Program-made: the position numbers and the translations under genes
Assembly (NCBI GenBank): GCA_019925095.2
Contig: CM034392.1
Location: forward strand, 27,413,887 to 27,477,886
Length of the DNA stretch: 64,000 nt
DNA from: Dendrolimus kikuchii
Lineage: Eukaryota; Arthropoda; Insecta; Lepidoptera; Lasiocampidae
Direction of reading: 5' to 3'
In this document: positions 11,096 to 21,013 of the stretch, piece by piece
Numbering within the stretch: the first letter of the stretch is position 1
How the letters are laid out: the number at the start of each line of letters is the position of its first letter
Notes under the pieces: generated by a model
What the model was told of the DNA's origin: nothing
Databases searched by the model: none
Seen by the model: the letters and a program-made list of their open reading frames with translations, nothing else

Positions 11096-11340
11096 AACAA
11101 CCCACAGCCAGGTGGTAGGGTATTTGCCCGTTTGATTGGCTACCTAGGTCTAGAGTATGCCGCTATAACATCCTTGAATTATGTTTCAGCATTAGTGACC
11201 AGGTGCCAGTCTTCCTTAAGAGAGCAGCAGCGCATTTGTAGCACCTTTGGTGTTGCAAATGTCCATAGGCGATTGTAACCGCTTTCCATCACCTGGGCGT
11301 CAGCCTGTCTGCTGAACTCATGAAATAAATAATAAAATAA
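11096..11340 (+). mobile_element. SINE-B, right arm of a head-to-head pair
   Basis: It begins within the element at AACAACCCACAGCCAGGTGG and runs to an altered tail (ATGAAATAAATAATAAAATA). It shares its 3' end and 270 bp of downstream flank with 13225-13766. Confidence 0.88.
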
Positions 11341-11611
11341 AAAAATTCTCTCCGACAACCTCCTCCATGGTCTGGAGATAGCGCGAAAATGCATTACCCC
11401 AGAGTTTAAAAAGGATAGGTATGTAGGGGAAACAGGGGTAATGCCGCTCACAAGTATAACTTGGTACAGTCAGTCCGCGGGTTTACGGTACACAGGTTAA
11501 AGAAAGAAAGAAAGAAAATACTGTTTATTTAGAGTTATTTAAAATAGAAATTATATATAAGCAGTTTAACAAAACCAAAGGTTGACTAGCTCTAAAGAGG
11601 CCCTAACTCAG
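11341..11611 (+). repeat. Flank duplicated at 13501-13766
   Basis: Text from TCCGACAACCTCCTCCATGG through ACCAAAGGTTGACTAG is nearly identical to the stretch after the 13.2 kb SINE-B. It includes an (AAAG)n run followed by a TGTTTATTT block, resembling the antisense end of a LINE 3' tail. Confidence 0.85.
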
Positions 11612-11771
11612 CAAATGCTGGTTGATAACAACCAACGCTGGTCTTCCGTTAGTGCCAGGCAGTAACGTCACCTTCACAGAAGAAAAAATAACTAATGAAC
11701 ATTTAATATTATTTATAATTAGAACAACATCAAACAAAGAATAGACAAAAGATACAATAAGTAGATAATAT

Positions 11772-12285
11772 TGTTACGAGCTACACAGGTCTCTAATTAA
11801 AAATGCCGTTGGAACTACTATTGAATTTATTAGAACTATACAAACACGTATAAAACAGGTACAAATATAACTGGGCACAGCCAGGACAAAACTGTACGAT
11901 TCAATAACACGCGCAAAGTCAGTCACTATATCGCTTGTCGAATGTACGTCTAACTCGTATCGTAATCCTCGCTCGATTGCCCCACCCCTCCGCTCGGGCA
12001 TTGTTTTATAGTAAACTGCACAATACACAATCGATTGCGTGGGCTGGTTTCTTCCAAGAAAATGTAATTTACACACCTGCGAACGGCCAACAAAGTCGAA
12101 AATAATAACAATAAGGATTAGTTCGACACTAATGACGGCCATAAAACAAGTAGAAAAACAATAGCATGTTTTTTAAATTAAAAATTCCAAATACAAAGTA
12201 ATCAAAAGAATTCCTAAATCTGGGAAGGCAATAAACTGCGCTTTACGAACGGCAGGTGTGCGCATTTCTTTGTCGGTATATAACA
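11772..12285 (+). mobile_element. Solo LTR (LTR-C), 514 bp
   Basis: It starts TGTTACGAG and ends TATAACA, with ATAT on both sides (11768-11771 and 12286-12289). An AATAAA signal lies near the 3' end (about 12231), giving the plus orientation. No gag, pol or second LTR is nearby. TG...CA ends with a 4-bp duplication suggest a Ty3/Gypsy-type element, though the family is not proven. Confidence 0.75.
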
Positions 12286-12386
12286 ATATGTTATGAAACG
12301 ATTATTAAAATGTGAAAATAACGACTTTGAAAAATAATAATAGGTACGTCATGTACAAAAAGAAATGAAATTAATATAAAATTATA

Positions 12387-12954
12387 CATACATACATACA
12401 TAACTTCACGCCAGTTCCTATGCGGGGTAGGCACGAACAACAGAGTGCCATTTAGGCTTATTCTTACACACCTCACTTGCCTCTTTGACATTCATAACTC
12501 TTGTCATGCAAGCTCGTCTGTTCTTAAGGCTCCTGACATCACCTTCTGCTAGTACACGATCAATTTGATCATGGAAGGTGTGTCGTGGCCTTCCACGACT
12601 TCTGCATCCATCCACTTTTGCATTGTATATCTGTTTAGTCATTCTTTCATCATGCATTCTTTCCACATGCCCGAACCACCGGAGCATTCCGTTCCTTACC
12701 TTCGCCCCGACACTCTCTTTCAGACCAACTCTCTTTCTTACTTCGGTATTACGAACACGGTCTGCGAGCGTCACTCCGCTCGCATCTCGATCGCGTTTAC
12801 TCTACTTTCATGCTCTTTCTTCCATACCCAGCTCTCGCTTCCATACGTGAGCGTAGGTACCAGCACCGCGTTGTGTACGGCGAGCTGGGCCTTCTGGCTG
12901 AGGTTCTTAGCGCCTAGAAGTTTACCTAACGCTCCATTTAAACATTTCATAGTT
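12387..12954 (-). pseudogene. LINE-A with frame-breaking 16-bp deletion
   Basis: Exact 11-bp target duplications ATAAAATTATA flank it (12376-12386, 12955-12965). The minus strand encodes VLVPTLTYGSESWVW, then at about 12775 a 16-bp deletion relative to intact copies ends the frame at EMRAE. A second frame resumes at MTLADRVRNTEVRKRVGL. The copy at 34451 has the same deletion. The tail is (CATA)n on the plus strand. Confidence 0.93.
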
Positions 12955-13224
12955 ATAAAATTATAACTATGAAAAAGGCTCAACCAGGCTTACTAAAGCG
13001 TGGGGGTATGATGCGAGAGCGAACCGTAATTAGTTTTTCAAATTCGCTAACAGCACGAAAAAAAGAAGTAAGTCTGTCTGTTTTTGATCCCGCTAACACA
13101 ACTTGTTGGCTCTACGTTTTTACTGCTAATTTTAATATTTAAATATTTTTTTTATTGCTACTACTATTAATTTAGATAATTATTTGTTGTATTTAGCAAA
13201 AAATTTGAATACGTTATTACCGTT

Positions 13225-13500
13225 TATCCATGCAGGAACGGAGAAAGAATACAATTTCCTGCGGCCCGGCGGCCTGTCGTAAGAGGCGACTAAACAACCC
13301 CTGGTCTAGAGTATGCCGCCATAACAACCTTGTGTTGTGTTCCGGCATTAGTGACCAGGTTCCAGTCTCCCTTAAGAGAGCAGCAGCGCATTTGTAGCAC
13401 CTTTGTTGTTGCAAATGTCCATAGGCGATGGTAACCGCTTTCCACCTAGTGGGCCGTCTGCCTGTATGCTGAACTCATGCAATAAAGAATAAAGTAAAAA
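13225..13500 (+). mobile_element. SINE-B lacking its internal hairpin
   Basis: 5' end TATCCATGCAGG. Around 13298 the text goes from AACAACCC straight to CTGGTCTAGAG, omitting about 44 bp that form the hairpin in other copies. The tail reads CAATAAAGAATAAAGTAAAA. Confidence 0.88.
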
Positions 13501-13766
13501 AAATCTTTCTCCGACAACCTCCTCCATGGTCTGGAGATAGCGCGAAAATGCCTTACCCCAGAGTTTAAAAAGGATACGTATCTAGGGGAAACAGGGGTAA
13601 TGCCGCTCACAAGTATAACTTGGTAAAGTCAGTCCGCGGGTTTACGGTACACAGGTTAAAGAAAGAAAGAAAGAAAATAATGTTTATTTAGAGTTATTTA
13701 AAATAGAAATTAGTTATTTAAAATAGAATTATATATAAGCAGTTTAACAAAACCAAAGGTTAACTA
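13501..13766 (+). repeat. Second copy of the 11341-11611 block
   Basis: Same sequence with a small internal duplication (AGAAATTAGTTATTTAAAAT region near 13700). It is cut at 13766, where another SINE-B 3' part begins. Confidence 0.85.
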
Positions 13767-13890
13767 GAGAGCAGCAGCGCATTTGTAGCACCTTTGTTGT
13801 TGCAAATGTCCATAGGCGATGGTAACCGCTTTCCATCTAGTGGGCCGTCTGCCTGTATGCTGAACTCCTGCAATAAAAAAATAAAAAAAC
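13767..13890 (+). mobile_element. SINE-B 3' part
   Basis: It covers GAGAGCAGCAGCGCATTTGT to CAATAAAAAAATAAAAAAAC. It carries the same TGTTGTTGC and GTATGC variants as the 13225 copy, so it may be a local duplicate. Confidence 0.85.
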
Positions 13891-13967
13891 ATATTTCACT
13901 CGTTTGCGAATGAATTAATATGCTTTATTGCGTTTTAAACAGTTAATATAAATAAAATTTTCAAATA

Positions 13968-14050
13968 CAATATTCAGTCTTATCGCTTTTAGCGATTTCT
14001 TCCAGACAACCTTTGAATGGGCAAAAAAATTGATAAGAACAGAGGTATGT
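13968..14050 (-). repeat. Diverged fragment of LINE repeat J
   Basis: TCTTATCGCTTTTAGCGATT followed by TCTTCCAGACAACC matches the J copies at 6.7 and 38.3 kb. Confidence 0.6.
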
Positions 14051-14130
14051 TGCATTATTCTCACTATCGAATTAGTATCTTATAAATATATATGTTACAG
14101 TCATAGTGATGAAATAGTTAATATACATAA

Positions 14131-14404
14131 TGACTGGACATTATGTATCGCAAAATTAGCAAGTTGAAGTGGCAGTGGGCCGGTCACGTCTGTCGCAGGA
14201 CCGACGGCCGATGGAGCAAACGAGTCAGTTTAGACCACGTCTCGGCAAACGTAGCGTAGGACGTCCTCCAGCCCGGTGGTCTGACGACCTGCGCAAGATC
14301 GCCGGCAGGGGCTGGATGAGGAAGACGGGAGACCGGGATATGTGGCGCGTACTTGGGGAGGCCTACGTCCAGCAGTGGACTGAGAGTGGCTGAAGAAGAA
14401 GAAG
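14131..14404 (+). pseudogene. RTE-type LINE, ORF2 C-terminus with one frameshift
   Basis: One frame reads KISKLKWQWAGHVCRRTDGR; after a shift near 14230 the next frame reads GRPPARWSDDLRKIAGRGWM and ends GEAYVQQWTESG at a TGA (14391-14393). An AGAAGAAGAAG tail follows. This C-terminus is known from lepidopteran RTE-type endonuclease/RT proteins. The upstream RT and endonuclease are absent. The PLE fragment abuts the tail. Confidence 0.8.
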
Positions 14405-15205
14405 ACATAATTTTATTTGATTTTGGTTTTTCCGACGTTTCGGCCACTTTTCAGTGGCCGTGATCACGGAAGACAAAGATGTCAAGTGTCAACGAGTATT
14501 ATTTAATTGTTAATTATTTAATTTCAATTTTGTTTATGGTTATTATTTACTCTATGGGAGCCTAATCTAATTTACTACCGCTTCGCAATATGTTATGGCT
14601 TGAAGAGAAGAAGCGGCGCAAGAAGCTCTTCAGCAAACATGCCTAGCTCTAATAATTTTATATAATATTAAAATGGGTGGAAGGAAAAATAAAAATAAAA
14701 GTAATTATCAGTCAAGTTGGTTTGTGTTCCGTTGTACGCAGAAAGAGCTCAGTGTCTTGAGGTCTGGCAGCTGGTTTTTGCTGGGTTTGGGTCTTAATAG
14801 TTTTGATGATTGGATCCCAAACAGGTGGTACTTGCCAACCATCTTCTCTATTGAAATTTGGGTGTTTTTGGATTTCAATAGCCTCATGCATCATTCTAGG
14901 TATGAAACGAATCTCTTTCGCGAGGATTTGTGGGTTATCGAATCCGATGTAGTAGTTGGGTTTATCCAGCGTGTGTTCACTAATCGCAGACTTCGTAGAC
15001 CTTGTGTGTTTCATGTCAGCAATGTGTTCTTTTACTCGTGTTTTTATGCTCCTCTTTGTTTGCCCAATGTATGACAATCCACACTCACAATCAAGCTTGT
15101 AGACCCCTGCATCCTGGAGTGGGATATTGATATAAATACGGTCTAACTGACTTGCTACCCCTCCCGCTTTTCATCCTGCTTGTGGGAATAAATAATAATT
15201 ATGAC
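14405..15205 (-). pseudogene. Penelope-like element: GIY-YIG endonuclease domain and 3' part
   Basis: On the minus strand an open frame from about 15200 to 14712 reads LQDAGVYKLDCECGLSYIGQ, with GVY and YIG, then TRVKEH, then MMHEAIEIQKHPNFNRE. These supply the conserved Tyr, Arg, Glu and Asn positions of GIY-YIG nucleases. Penelope elements carry this domain after their RT; here the RT is missing, cut at an in-frame stop near 15206. The downstream sense 3' part (14711 to 14405) includes the hammerhead-like fold and matches the 5.0 and 33.0 kb copies. Confidence 0.87.
14427..14475 (-). other. Hammerhead-ribozyme-like fold in PLE
   Basis: Minus strand: TTCC, GTGATCA, one base, hairpin GGCCAC-TGAAAA-GTGGCC, GAAAC, GTC, GGAA. 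TTCC and GGAA can pair as stem I. The core has G at C3 and C at G8, plus one extra base before stem II. Confidence 0.4.
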
Positions 15206-15628
15206 CCAGTTAATTCAAGTCAGTTCATTTTAAAATTTTATTATTGTAGTCTTTAAAGAGTGATACCAAGTACTTGTATTGATCTCTGTGTTTTTTTAAA
15301 TTTGTTTTATGGCTAGAGAGCTATAAATTTAGTTTATAAATTAAAGTTAAATAACTTTAAACAATGCTAATTAGCGTAGAATTATTATCTATGACAATGT
15401 TATTTTAAATCTTAGGCAAATTGAAATATAATTTTATAATCTTTACCTATACCTACTTGTTTTATTACATTATCCAAGTCATCGAAGATATTATATAAAA
15501 TTGCTAGTTAATGTGATTAATTCTGTGTCAATTGTCACTTTATCTAAATTGAGTAGACATTATAAATAATGGCTAGATAATATTCGGATTTATTACTTTG
15601 GCTGTAACATATACATACATTAATAAAA
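15206..15628. other. No recognised feature
   Basis: AT-rich sequence with no long frame, tail or terminal repeat that I can identify. Confidence 0.5.
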
Positions 15629-15800
15629 TATAACAACCTTGAGTTGTGTTCCGGCATTAGTGACCAGGTTCCAGTCTCCCTTAAGAGAGCAGCAGCGCAT
15701 TTGTAGCACCTTTAGTGTTGCAAATGTCCATAGGCGATGGTTATCGCTTTCCATCAAGTGGGCCATCTACCTGTCTGCTTAACTCCTGCAATAAAAATAT
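15629..15800 (+). mobile_element. SINE-B, 5'-truncated
   Basis: It starts inside the element at ATAACAACCTTGAGTTG and ends CTGCAATAAAAATATATAT. Confidence 0.88.
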
Positions 15801-15841
15801 ATATATATAAATATTATACTAATATGATATATGTAAATAAA

Positions 15842-16015
15842 TTGATCGTGTACTAGCAGAAGGTGATGTCAGGAGCCTTAAGAACAGACGAGCGTGCATG
15901 ACAAGAGTTATGAATGTCAAAGAAGCAAGTGAGGTGTGTAAGAATAAGCCTGAATAGCGCTCTATTGTACGTACCCGCCTCGCAGGGGAACTGGCGTGAA
16001 GTTATGTATGTATGT
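15842..16015 (+). pseudogene. LINE-A, shortest truncated copy
   Basis: It starts at TTGATCGTGTACTAGCAGAA and ends with the (TATG)n tail. ATGTAAATAAA occurs on both sides (15831-15841, 16016-16026), partly overlapping the tail. The last coding part has a stop (CCTGAATAG). Confidence 0.87.
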
Positions 16016-16113
16016 ATGTAAATAAAATATTATAAAATACACTTACATAAATAAATATCGTTTTTATCATATACATAGCGTTAATATTCTTTTATATGAG
16101 TGGTATTACCCAT

Positions 16114-16414
16114 TACCACCCCTGCTCCGGTGGTTCGGGCATGTGGAAAGAATGCATGATGAAAGAATGACTAAACAGATATACAATGCAAAAGTGGATG
16201 GATGCAGAAGTCGTGGAAGGCCACGACACACCTTCCATGATCAAATTGATCGTGTACTAGTGGAGGGTGATGTCAGGAGCCTTAAGAACAGACGAGTGTG
16301 CATGACAAGAGTTATGAATGTCAAAGAAGCAAGTGAGGTGTGTAAGAATGGGCCTAAATGGCGCTCTGTTGTTCGTGCCTACCCCGCAAGGGAACTGGCG
16401 TGAAGTTATGTATG
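16114..16414 (+). pseudogene. LINE-A, truncated
   Basis: TATTACCCAT flanks it at 16104-16113 and 16415-16424. Nine unexplained bases (TACCACCCC) lie between the left duplication and the LINE. The frame 16143-16403 encodes MERMHDERMTKQIYNAKVDG to PARELA, with the CKNGPKW variant shared with the 26.1 and 45.9 kb copies. Confidence 0.92.
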
Positions 16415-16424
16415 TATTACCCAT

Positions 16425-17229
16425 AGTCGGCTAATGGGCCCAAGAACGTCTTTCTTTTTTTTTTACTTAGTTACGCGAATTGATAATTGTTACGTATATT
16501 CATTCCCCTTAATTGTAAAACCACAATGATGGAAATATAGCTGCACAGAACACAGGGAAATATAGGCAGCTATATAAAGGAAGTATGGTACAGTACCTTT
16601 GCGTAGTGAAGCGATGGTTTCTCCGTGATTCTTAAAGTTAGCACGACACGCACAATTTCACGAATCCAACTAGTTCAGTGATATATAAAGTATATGGACG
16701 AAAATTGTTTATAATATTCAAAGGCGATGCGTATGCGTTGCAGTTCGTAAGCGATGATGATTATTCTATCCGATGACCAATATAGCGATGCAGTTGAAGT
16801 CTCATGCCGTCTCCTTTCTTCTGCTTGCTAGGGTATGTACAGGAGAGGAAAAAAAGATAGGAGGTGGTTTTACATGATTTGAAGTATTACGATTCGTTCC
16901 ATTACTTTAAGAATTTTCAATATAAATATTAAATTAAATACGCGCGACCACCGACTAATCAAGAAAATTTCATACGTTTCGTGTCAAAATAGTGATTACT
17001 GAATAAGTGAATTATTGTATTATTTTGTCCAACTTTTAATATAAAGTTATTCAAAAGAAATATATTACAAAAAGTCTTCATTAATGTTTCTTTTAAATTT
17101 TAAAATTGATCCACAATTGACGGAGAAATCGTGTAACATGATTATAAAAAATTAAGCGCCTGTAGAAAATATAATAGCTACATGCGTGAACAAGCTTTTT
17201 CGCAAGAATTTAGGCGCACGGCGTTCTTT
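16425..17229. other. No recognised feature
   Basis: AT-rich, short frames only. I see no terminal repeats or retroposon tail. Confidence 0.5.
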
Positions 17230-17640
17230 AATCAGGGTTATGCTAGATATCCCTTGGATCCGATCCACTCATTAGAGCCTAACTTGGTGACCATGGGGCT
17301 ACCTCGGGAGTATACACTTACGAGTAAAGGAAACAACATGAAAATCGGTGTACAACTGACGGAGATAACGTGTTACGAAGAAGTTAGTTAACAATTTTTG
17401 TGAGTTTCCCTAATTCCTTGGAATCCACTCATCAGATCCCGACATGGTGACCATAGGGTTACCTCGGGAGTATACACTTACGAGTAAAGGAAACAACATG
17501 AAAATCGGTGTACAATTGACGGAGATAACGTGTTACGAAAAAATTGGTTAATAATTTCCGCGAGTTTCTCTAATTCCTTGGAATTCACTCATCAGATCCT
17601 GACATTGTGACAATAGGATAATTTCGGGAGTTTAATCATG
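17230..17640 (+). repeat. 160-bp tandem repeat, about 2.5 units
   Basis: The GGTGACC/TGTGAC block recurs at 17286, 17446 and 17606, exactly 160 bp apart. The first two units share TACCTCGGGAGTATACACTT and GGAAACAACATGAAAATCGG. The third is cut short after ATTTCGGGAGTTTA. Confidence 0.93.
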
Positions 17641-17725
17641 CAGTTTTATTTATATTGCCCACTCGATACGGGCATTATGTATACAGACCGGTCATTTATA
17701 GTGACCGGATTATATATATTCATTA

Positions 17726-18115
17726 ACCGACTTCAAAAAAAGGAGGAGGTCCTCAATTCGTCGGAATCTCTCTTTTTTTTTTGTTTTTTTTATGTATGTT
17801 CACCGATTACTCCGAGATTTATGATCCGATTTACGTGATTCTTATTTAGTTTGATGCGGAATAGTTGCCATTTGGTCCCCTAAAAATTGAACATAGTTTC
17901 GCCCAGTAGTTTTCATTTTACGAACATTTTTTTGTTCTCGTTTCTTGGGACCTATATTTTTTAAGGAGCGCGGCACCCTTCGTAGGTCTACCCATACATA
18001 GCTAGACACTAAAAAGTAACAAATAAAATAAAAAAAAGTGTTTTAGATATTATATATTAATAATAATAGCTTTAGAAATAAGTTATTTTATACTTTTTTA
18101 GTTTTTAAAGTCGGT
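17726..18115. mobile_element. MITE with ACCGACTT inverted ends, TTA target duplication
   Basis: ACCGACTTCAAAAAAAGG starts at 17726 and TTTTTAAAGTCGGT ends at 18115. TTA lies directly on both sides (17723-17725, 18116-18118). A 3-bp TTA duplication with short inverted ends suggests a PIF/Harbinger-derived MITE. No transposase is encoded. Confidence 0.6.
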
Positions 18116-18128
18116 TTATTTAGTATGT

Positions 18129-18290
18129 ATTTTTTTTGTACGAGTTCAGTAGATAGGCAGACGGCCCGACTGATGGTAAGCGGTTACCATCGCCTGTAGA
18201 CATTTGTAACACCAAATGTGCTACCAATGTGATGCTACTCTCTAAATGGAGACTGGAGCACGGTCAATAAAAACCTAGTTTCAGCAATTG
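18129..18290 (-). mobile_element. SINE-B, old diverged fragment
   Basis: GTTCAGTAGATAGGCAGACG and CCATCGCCTGTAGACATTTG match the 3' half of SINE-B with many substitutions. It lies 14 bp outside the MITE. Confidence 0.7.
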
Positions 18291-18548
18291 CAGACAGATC
18301 GTTAAATATAGAAAAGCTATCTTAAATTGGATTTATTAGTTTGGGAGTTAAAATAAATGTGCCAAAAATGATTTATTTAAATTTGAATGTGGATCTTCAG
18401 GCTTTAATCGGATTTAAAAGGGTTGAAGTTCACGATAAATGGATTTATTTGTTTAACTAAGCGTAATATTTTATGAAGCTAAACAGCGCTTTTTAGATAT
18501 TTGATCAGAATATACTAGTTATACTTTATATATATATATATATATATA

Positions 18549-18957
18549 TTTATTGCAGGAGATCAGCAGACAGGCAGACGGCCCGCTTGATGGAAAGCGG
18601 TTACCATCGCCTATGGACATTTGCAACACCAAAGTTGCTGCAAATGCGCTGCTGCTCTCTTAAGGGAGGCTGGAACCTGGTCACTAATGCCGGAATACAA
18701 CTCAAGATTGTTATTGACATTTGCAACACCAAAGTTGCTGCAAATGCGCTGCTGCTCTCTTAAGGGAGGCTGGAACCTGGTCACTAATGCCGGAATACAA
18801 CTCAAGATTGTTATTGCGACATACTTTAGACCAAGGGTGGTTGCCACCCAGTCGGGCAAATGCCCTACCACCTGGCTGTGGGTTGTTAAGTCGCCTCTTA
18901 CGACAGGCCGCCCGGCCGCAGGAAATTCTATTCTTTCTCCGTTCCTGCACGGATAAA
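18549..18957 (-). mobile_element. SINE-B with internal 100-bp tandem duplication
   Basis: The segment from GACATTTGCAACACCAAAGT is present twice, at 18616-18715 and 18716-18815, virtually identical. Both SINE ends are present. Confidence 0.93.
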
Positions 18958-19338
18958 TCTTATGGCCTTTGGGTACATTCCTTTGTCTATTTCTATTATT
19001 TCGCTATTTTGTATAGTCAAGGATTTGGCCCTGGAGGCCCAATATTTTTCAGTTGGGCCTCCACCCGTGTATTACGTTCAAGTACCGACTTCATGATGAC
19101 AGTTTTATTTATAGACTAGAATTTGCCCGCGATTTCATCTCAACTTGAAATTCCCGCGGGATTCCCAGGACACGCAGTATCACAGCAGTGAAAAAATGGA
19201 TGTACGCTATCTTTTCCATAGAAACGGTGTCGGAATAAACTAGTTTTTATGCATCCAAATAACTTCAAACCGCTACCGGGAAAATTCCCGCGGGATAAAT
19301 AATATCACACGTTTTATTACATTATTTTTTATAATGAA
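18958..19338. other. No gene; Helitron-like GC patches
   Basis: Two 'CCCGCGGGA' patches (about 19150 and 19285) recall Helitron 3' hairpins, but no full end is defined. Confidence 0.3.
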
Positions 19339-19573
19339 CTAGCTTCTTTCTGCCCGCGACTACGTCTGCGGGGAATAGTTTAAAAAAGTAAGTTCAAAAA
19401 ACCCCCCCGGTTTTGAAACATGCATTATTGCTCCGCTCCTATTGGTCTTAGAGTGATGATATATAGCCTATAACCTTCCTCGATAAATGGGCTATCTAAC
19501 ACTGAAAGAATTTTTCAAATCAGACCTGTAGTTTCTGAGATTAGCGCGTTCAAGCAAGCAATAGTATATAAGA
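19339..19573 (-). mobile_element. Helitron, non-autonomous (Hel-D)
   Basis: Its 3' end is CTAG read on the minus strand at 19342-19339, next to a GCGGGCAGAA tail. The interior holds the Hel-D block TATAGCCTATAACCTTCCTC and a 5' end near 19573. It is one of eight Hel-D copies here. Confidence 0.8.
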
Positions 19574-19892
19574 TTAAACTTGAACACAGAAGATTGCAGC
19601 TTGCTGCGATGCTTCTATATGATTTACGTCATAATAGAGACGATTGTACATCTATAATTAATAAATTGTGTTATACGGTTCCAACCGGGATACATTGCCG
19701 GGGCTCCTGCCGATTGGTTGCGACTACGCGTTGCCGGACAAACGTCGCGTCGGCAAATGATCTCCGCTTTACCAGCTACTACATTCTTATAGTCACAATT
19801 TCTACTTAATAGGTATAGCGGCAACCAGGCCCAGCACTTACAAACAAATGATCCTTGAATGCTTGAAAAACCAATAAACAATGATATCAAGT
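19574..19892. other. No recognised feature between two Hel-D copies
   Basis: This is about 320 bp with short overlapping frames on both strands and no family match that I can make. Confidence 0.45.
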
Positions 19893-20122
19893 ATTCTGCA
19901 CGCGACTTCGTTGGCGTGGAATAGTTAAAAAGCCCTCCGATTTTGAAACATTCTTCATTGGTGCTCCGCTCCTATTGGTCTTAGCGTGATGATATATAGC
20001 CTATAGCCTTCCTCGATAAATGGTCTACCTAACACTGAAAGAATTTTTCAAATCAGACCAATAGTTCCTGAGATTAGCACGTTCAAACAAACAAACTCTT
20101 CAGCTTTATATATTAGTATAAG
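19893..20122 (-). mobile_element. Helitron (Hel-D), 3' tip lost
   Basis: It matches the copy at 19339 in the same orientation, from CGCGACTTCGTTGGCGTGGA to TATATTAGTATAAGA. The terminal CTAG is missing. Confidence 0.78.
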
Positions 20123-20129
20123 AAGTATA

Positions 20130-20460
20130 AGATAGGTTCGCGTTTGACCGACATTGCGCCTGATGTCAGGTGGAAATGCAGTCTAAGATGGAGCAGGCTT
20201 ACCTAGAAGGTACCTGTTCACGCGAGACTTAAACACACCTAGATTGTATTCTTCAGGAAAAACAGACGACGGTAAAGAGTTCCACTCTTCAGCGGTGCGT
20301 ATGATGAAAGAGGAAGCGTCGATATTTCCACCATATATCGGTGGCGTGAGCTTGTACGTCTGCTTGTCCGCTGGTAAAATGGTGAGGGTGGAACCAATTC
20401 ATGTAATCCCGTTGCATACTCCCCGAAGTGTATCCTATAGATTTGCTATTGTTCAGTAAA
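20130..20460. repeat. LINE-like repeat I, shared with 31380-31480
   Basis: GTTTGACCGACATTGCGCCT and the next 60 bp occur reverse-complemented at 31405-31475. The family is unclassified. The following text (AAAACAGACGACGGTAAAGAG) reads like an old LINE coding fragment without a secure frame. Confidence 0.45.
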
Positions 20461-20629
20461 AAAAATGCTATTGGAAATTTGACCATTATAAATCGTTCCT
20501 AGAGAAATTTCCAGGATAAAATGTAGCGCATAGTTTAAGTCTAAAAATTAGCTGTCGATCAGGGAAAACCGCTTCGACAAGAAATATAAAAAAATTACAC
20601 CGTGTTCTCCATCAATTTTATACTAATAT

Positions 20630-20780
20630 TATTATAAAGAGGTAAAGTTTGCAAGTTTGCGACGTTGTAGGGGGTAATCTCTGGATCTACTAAACCGATT
20701 TTAAAAATTCTTATACTGTTCGAAAGCTACGTTAACCGGGAGTGTCATAGGCTATATAATAAGACGCTATATACCGCTAT
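20630..20780 (+). mobile_element. Helitron (Hel-E), 5' part
   Basis: TATTATAAAGAGGTAAAGTT and GGGGGTAATCTCTGGATCTA match the 28.2 and 28.9 kb copies. It is cut where element Y begins. Confidence 0.72.
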
Positions 20781-20940
20781 GTGCCGGGACACATAGTAGA
20801 AGTGAAACTTCAACGGACAAGTGGAAAAACTTTTACGGGCAGATTGTTAATGTACTTGTCCAATTTGAAAAACTGCCCGAAAAATTACAAGTTAAAATTT
20901 TGTTGCGATTCGTTTTTTCACTTCTCCGTTGAATTTTTTT
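20781..20940. repeat. Element Y fold-back, internally deleted
   Basis: Arms CAACGGACAAGTGG and CACTTCTCCGTTG face each other around a loop that reads GTACTTGTCCAATTTGAAAA, the reverse of the loop in the 9.6 kb copy. Confidence 0.7.
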
Positions 20941-21013
20941 AATAACTTCAATGTACAGACTTGCAATGTTTAGAATTTACTAATGCTAATATTAGATGGA
21001 TCAACGAAATTGA

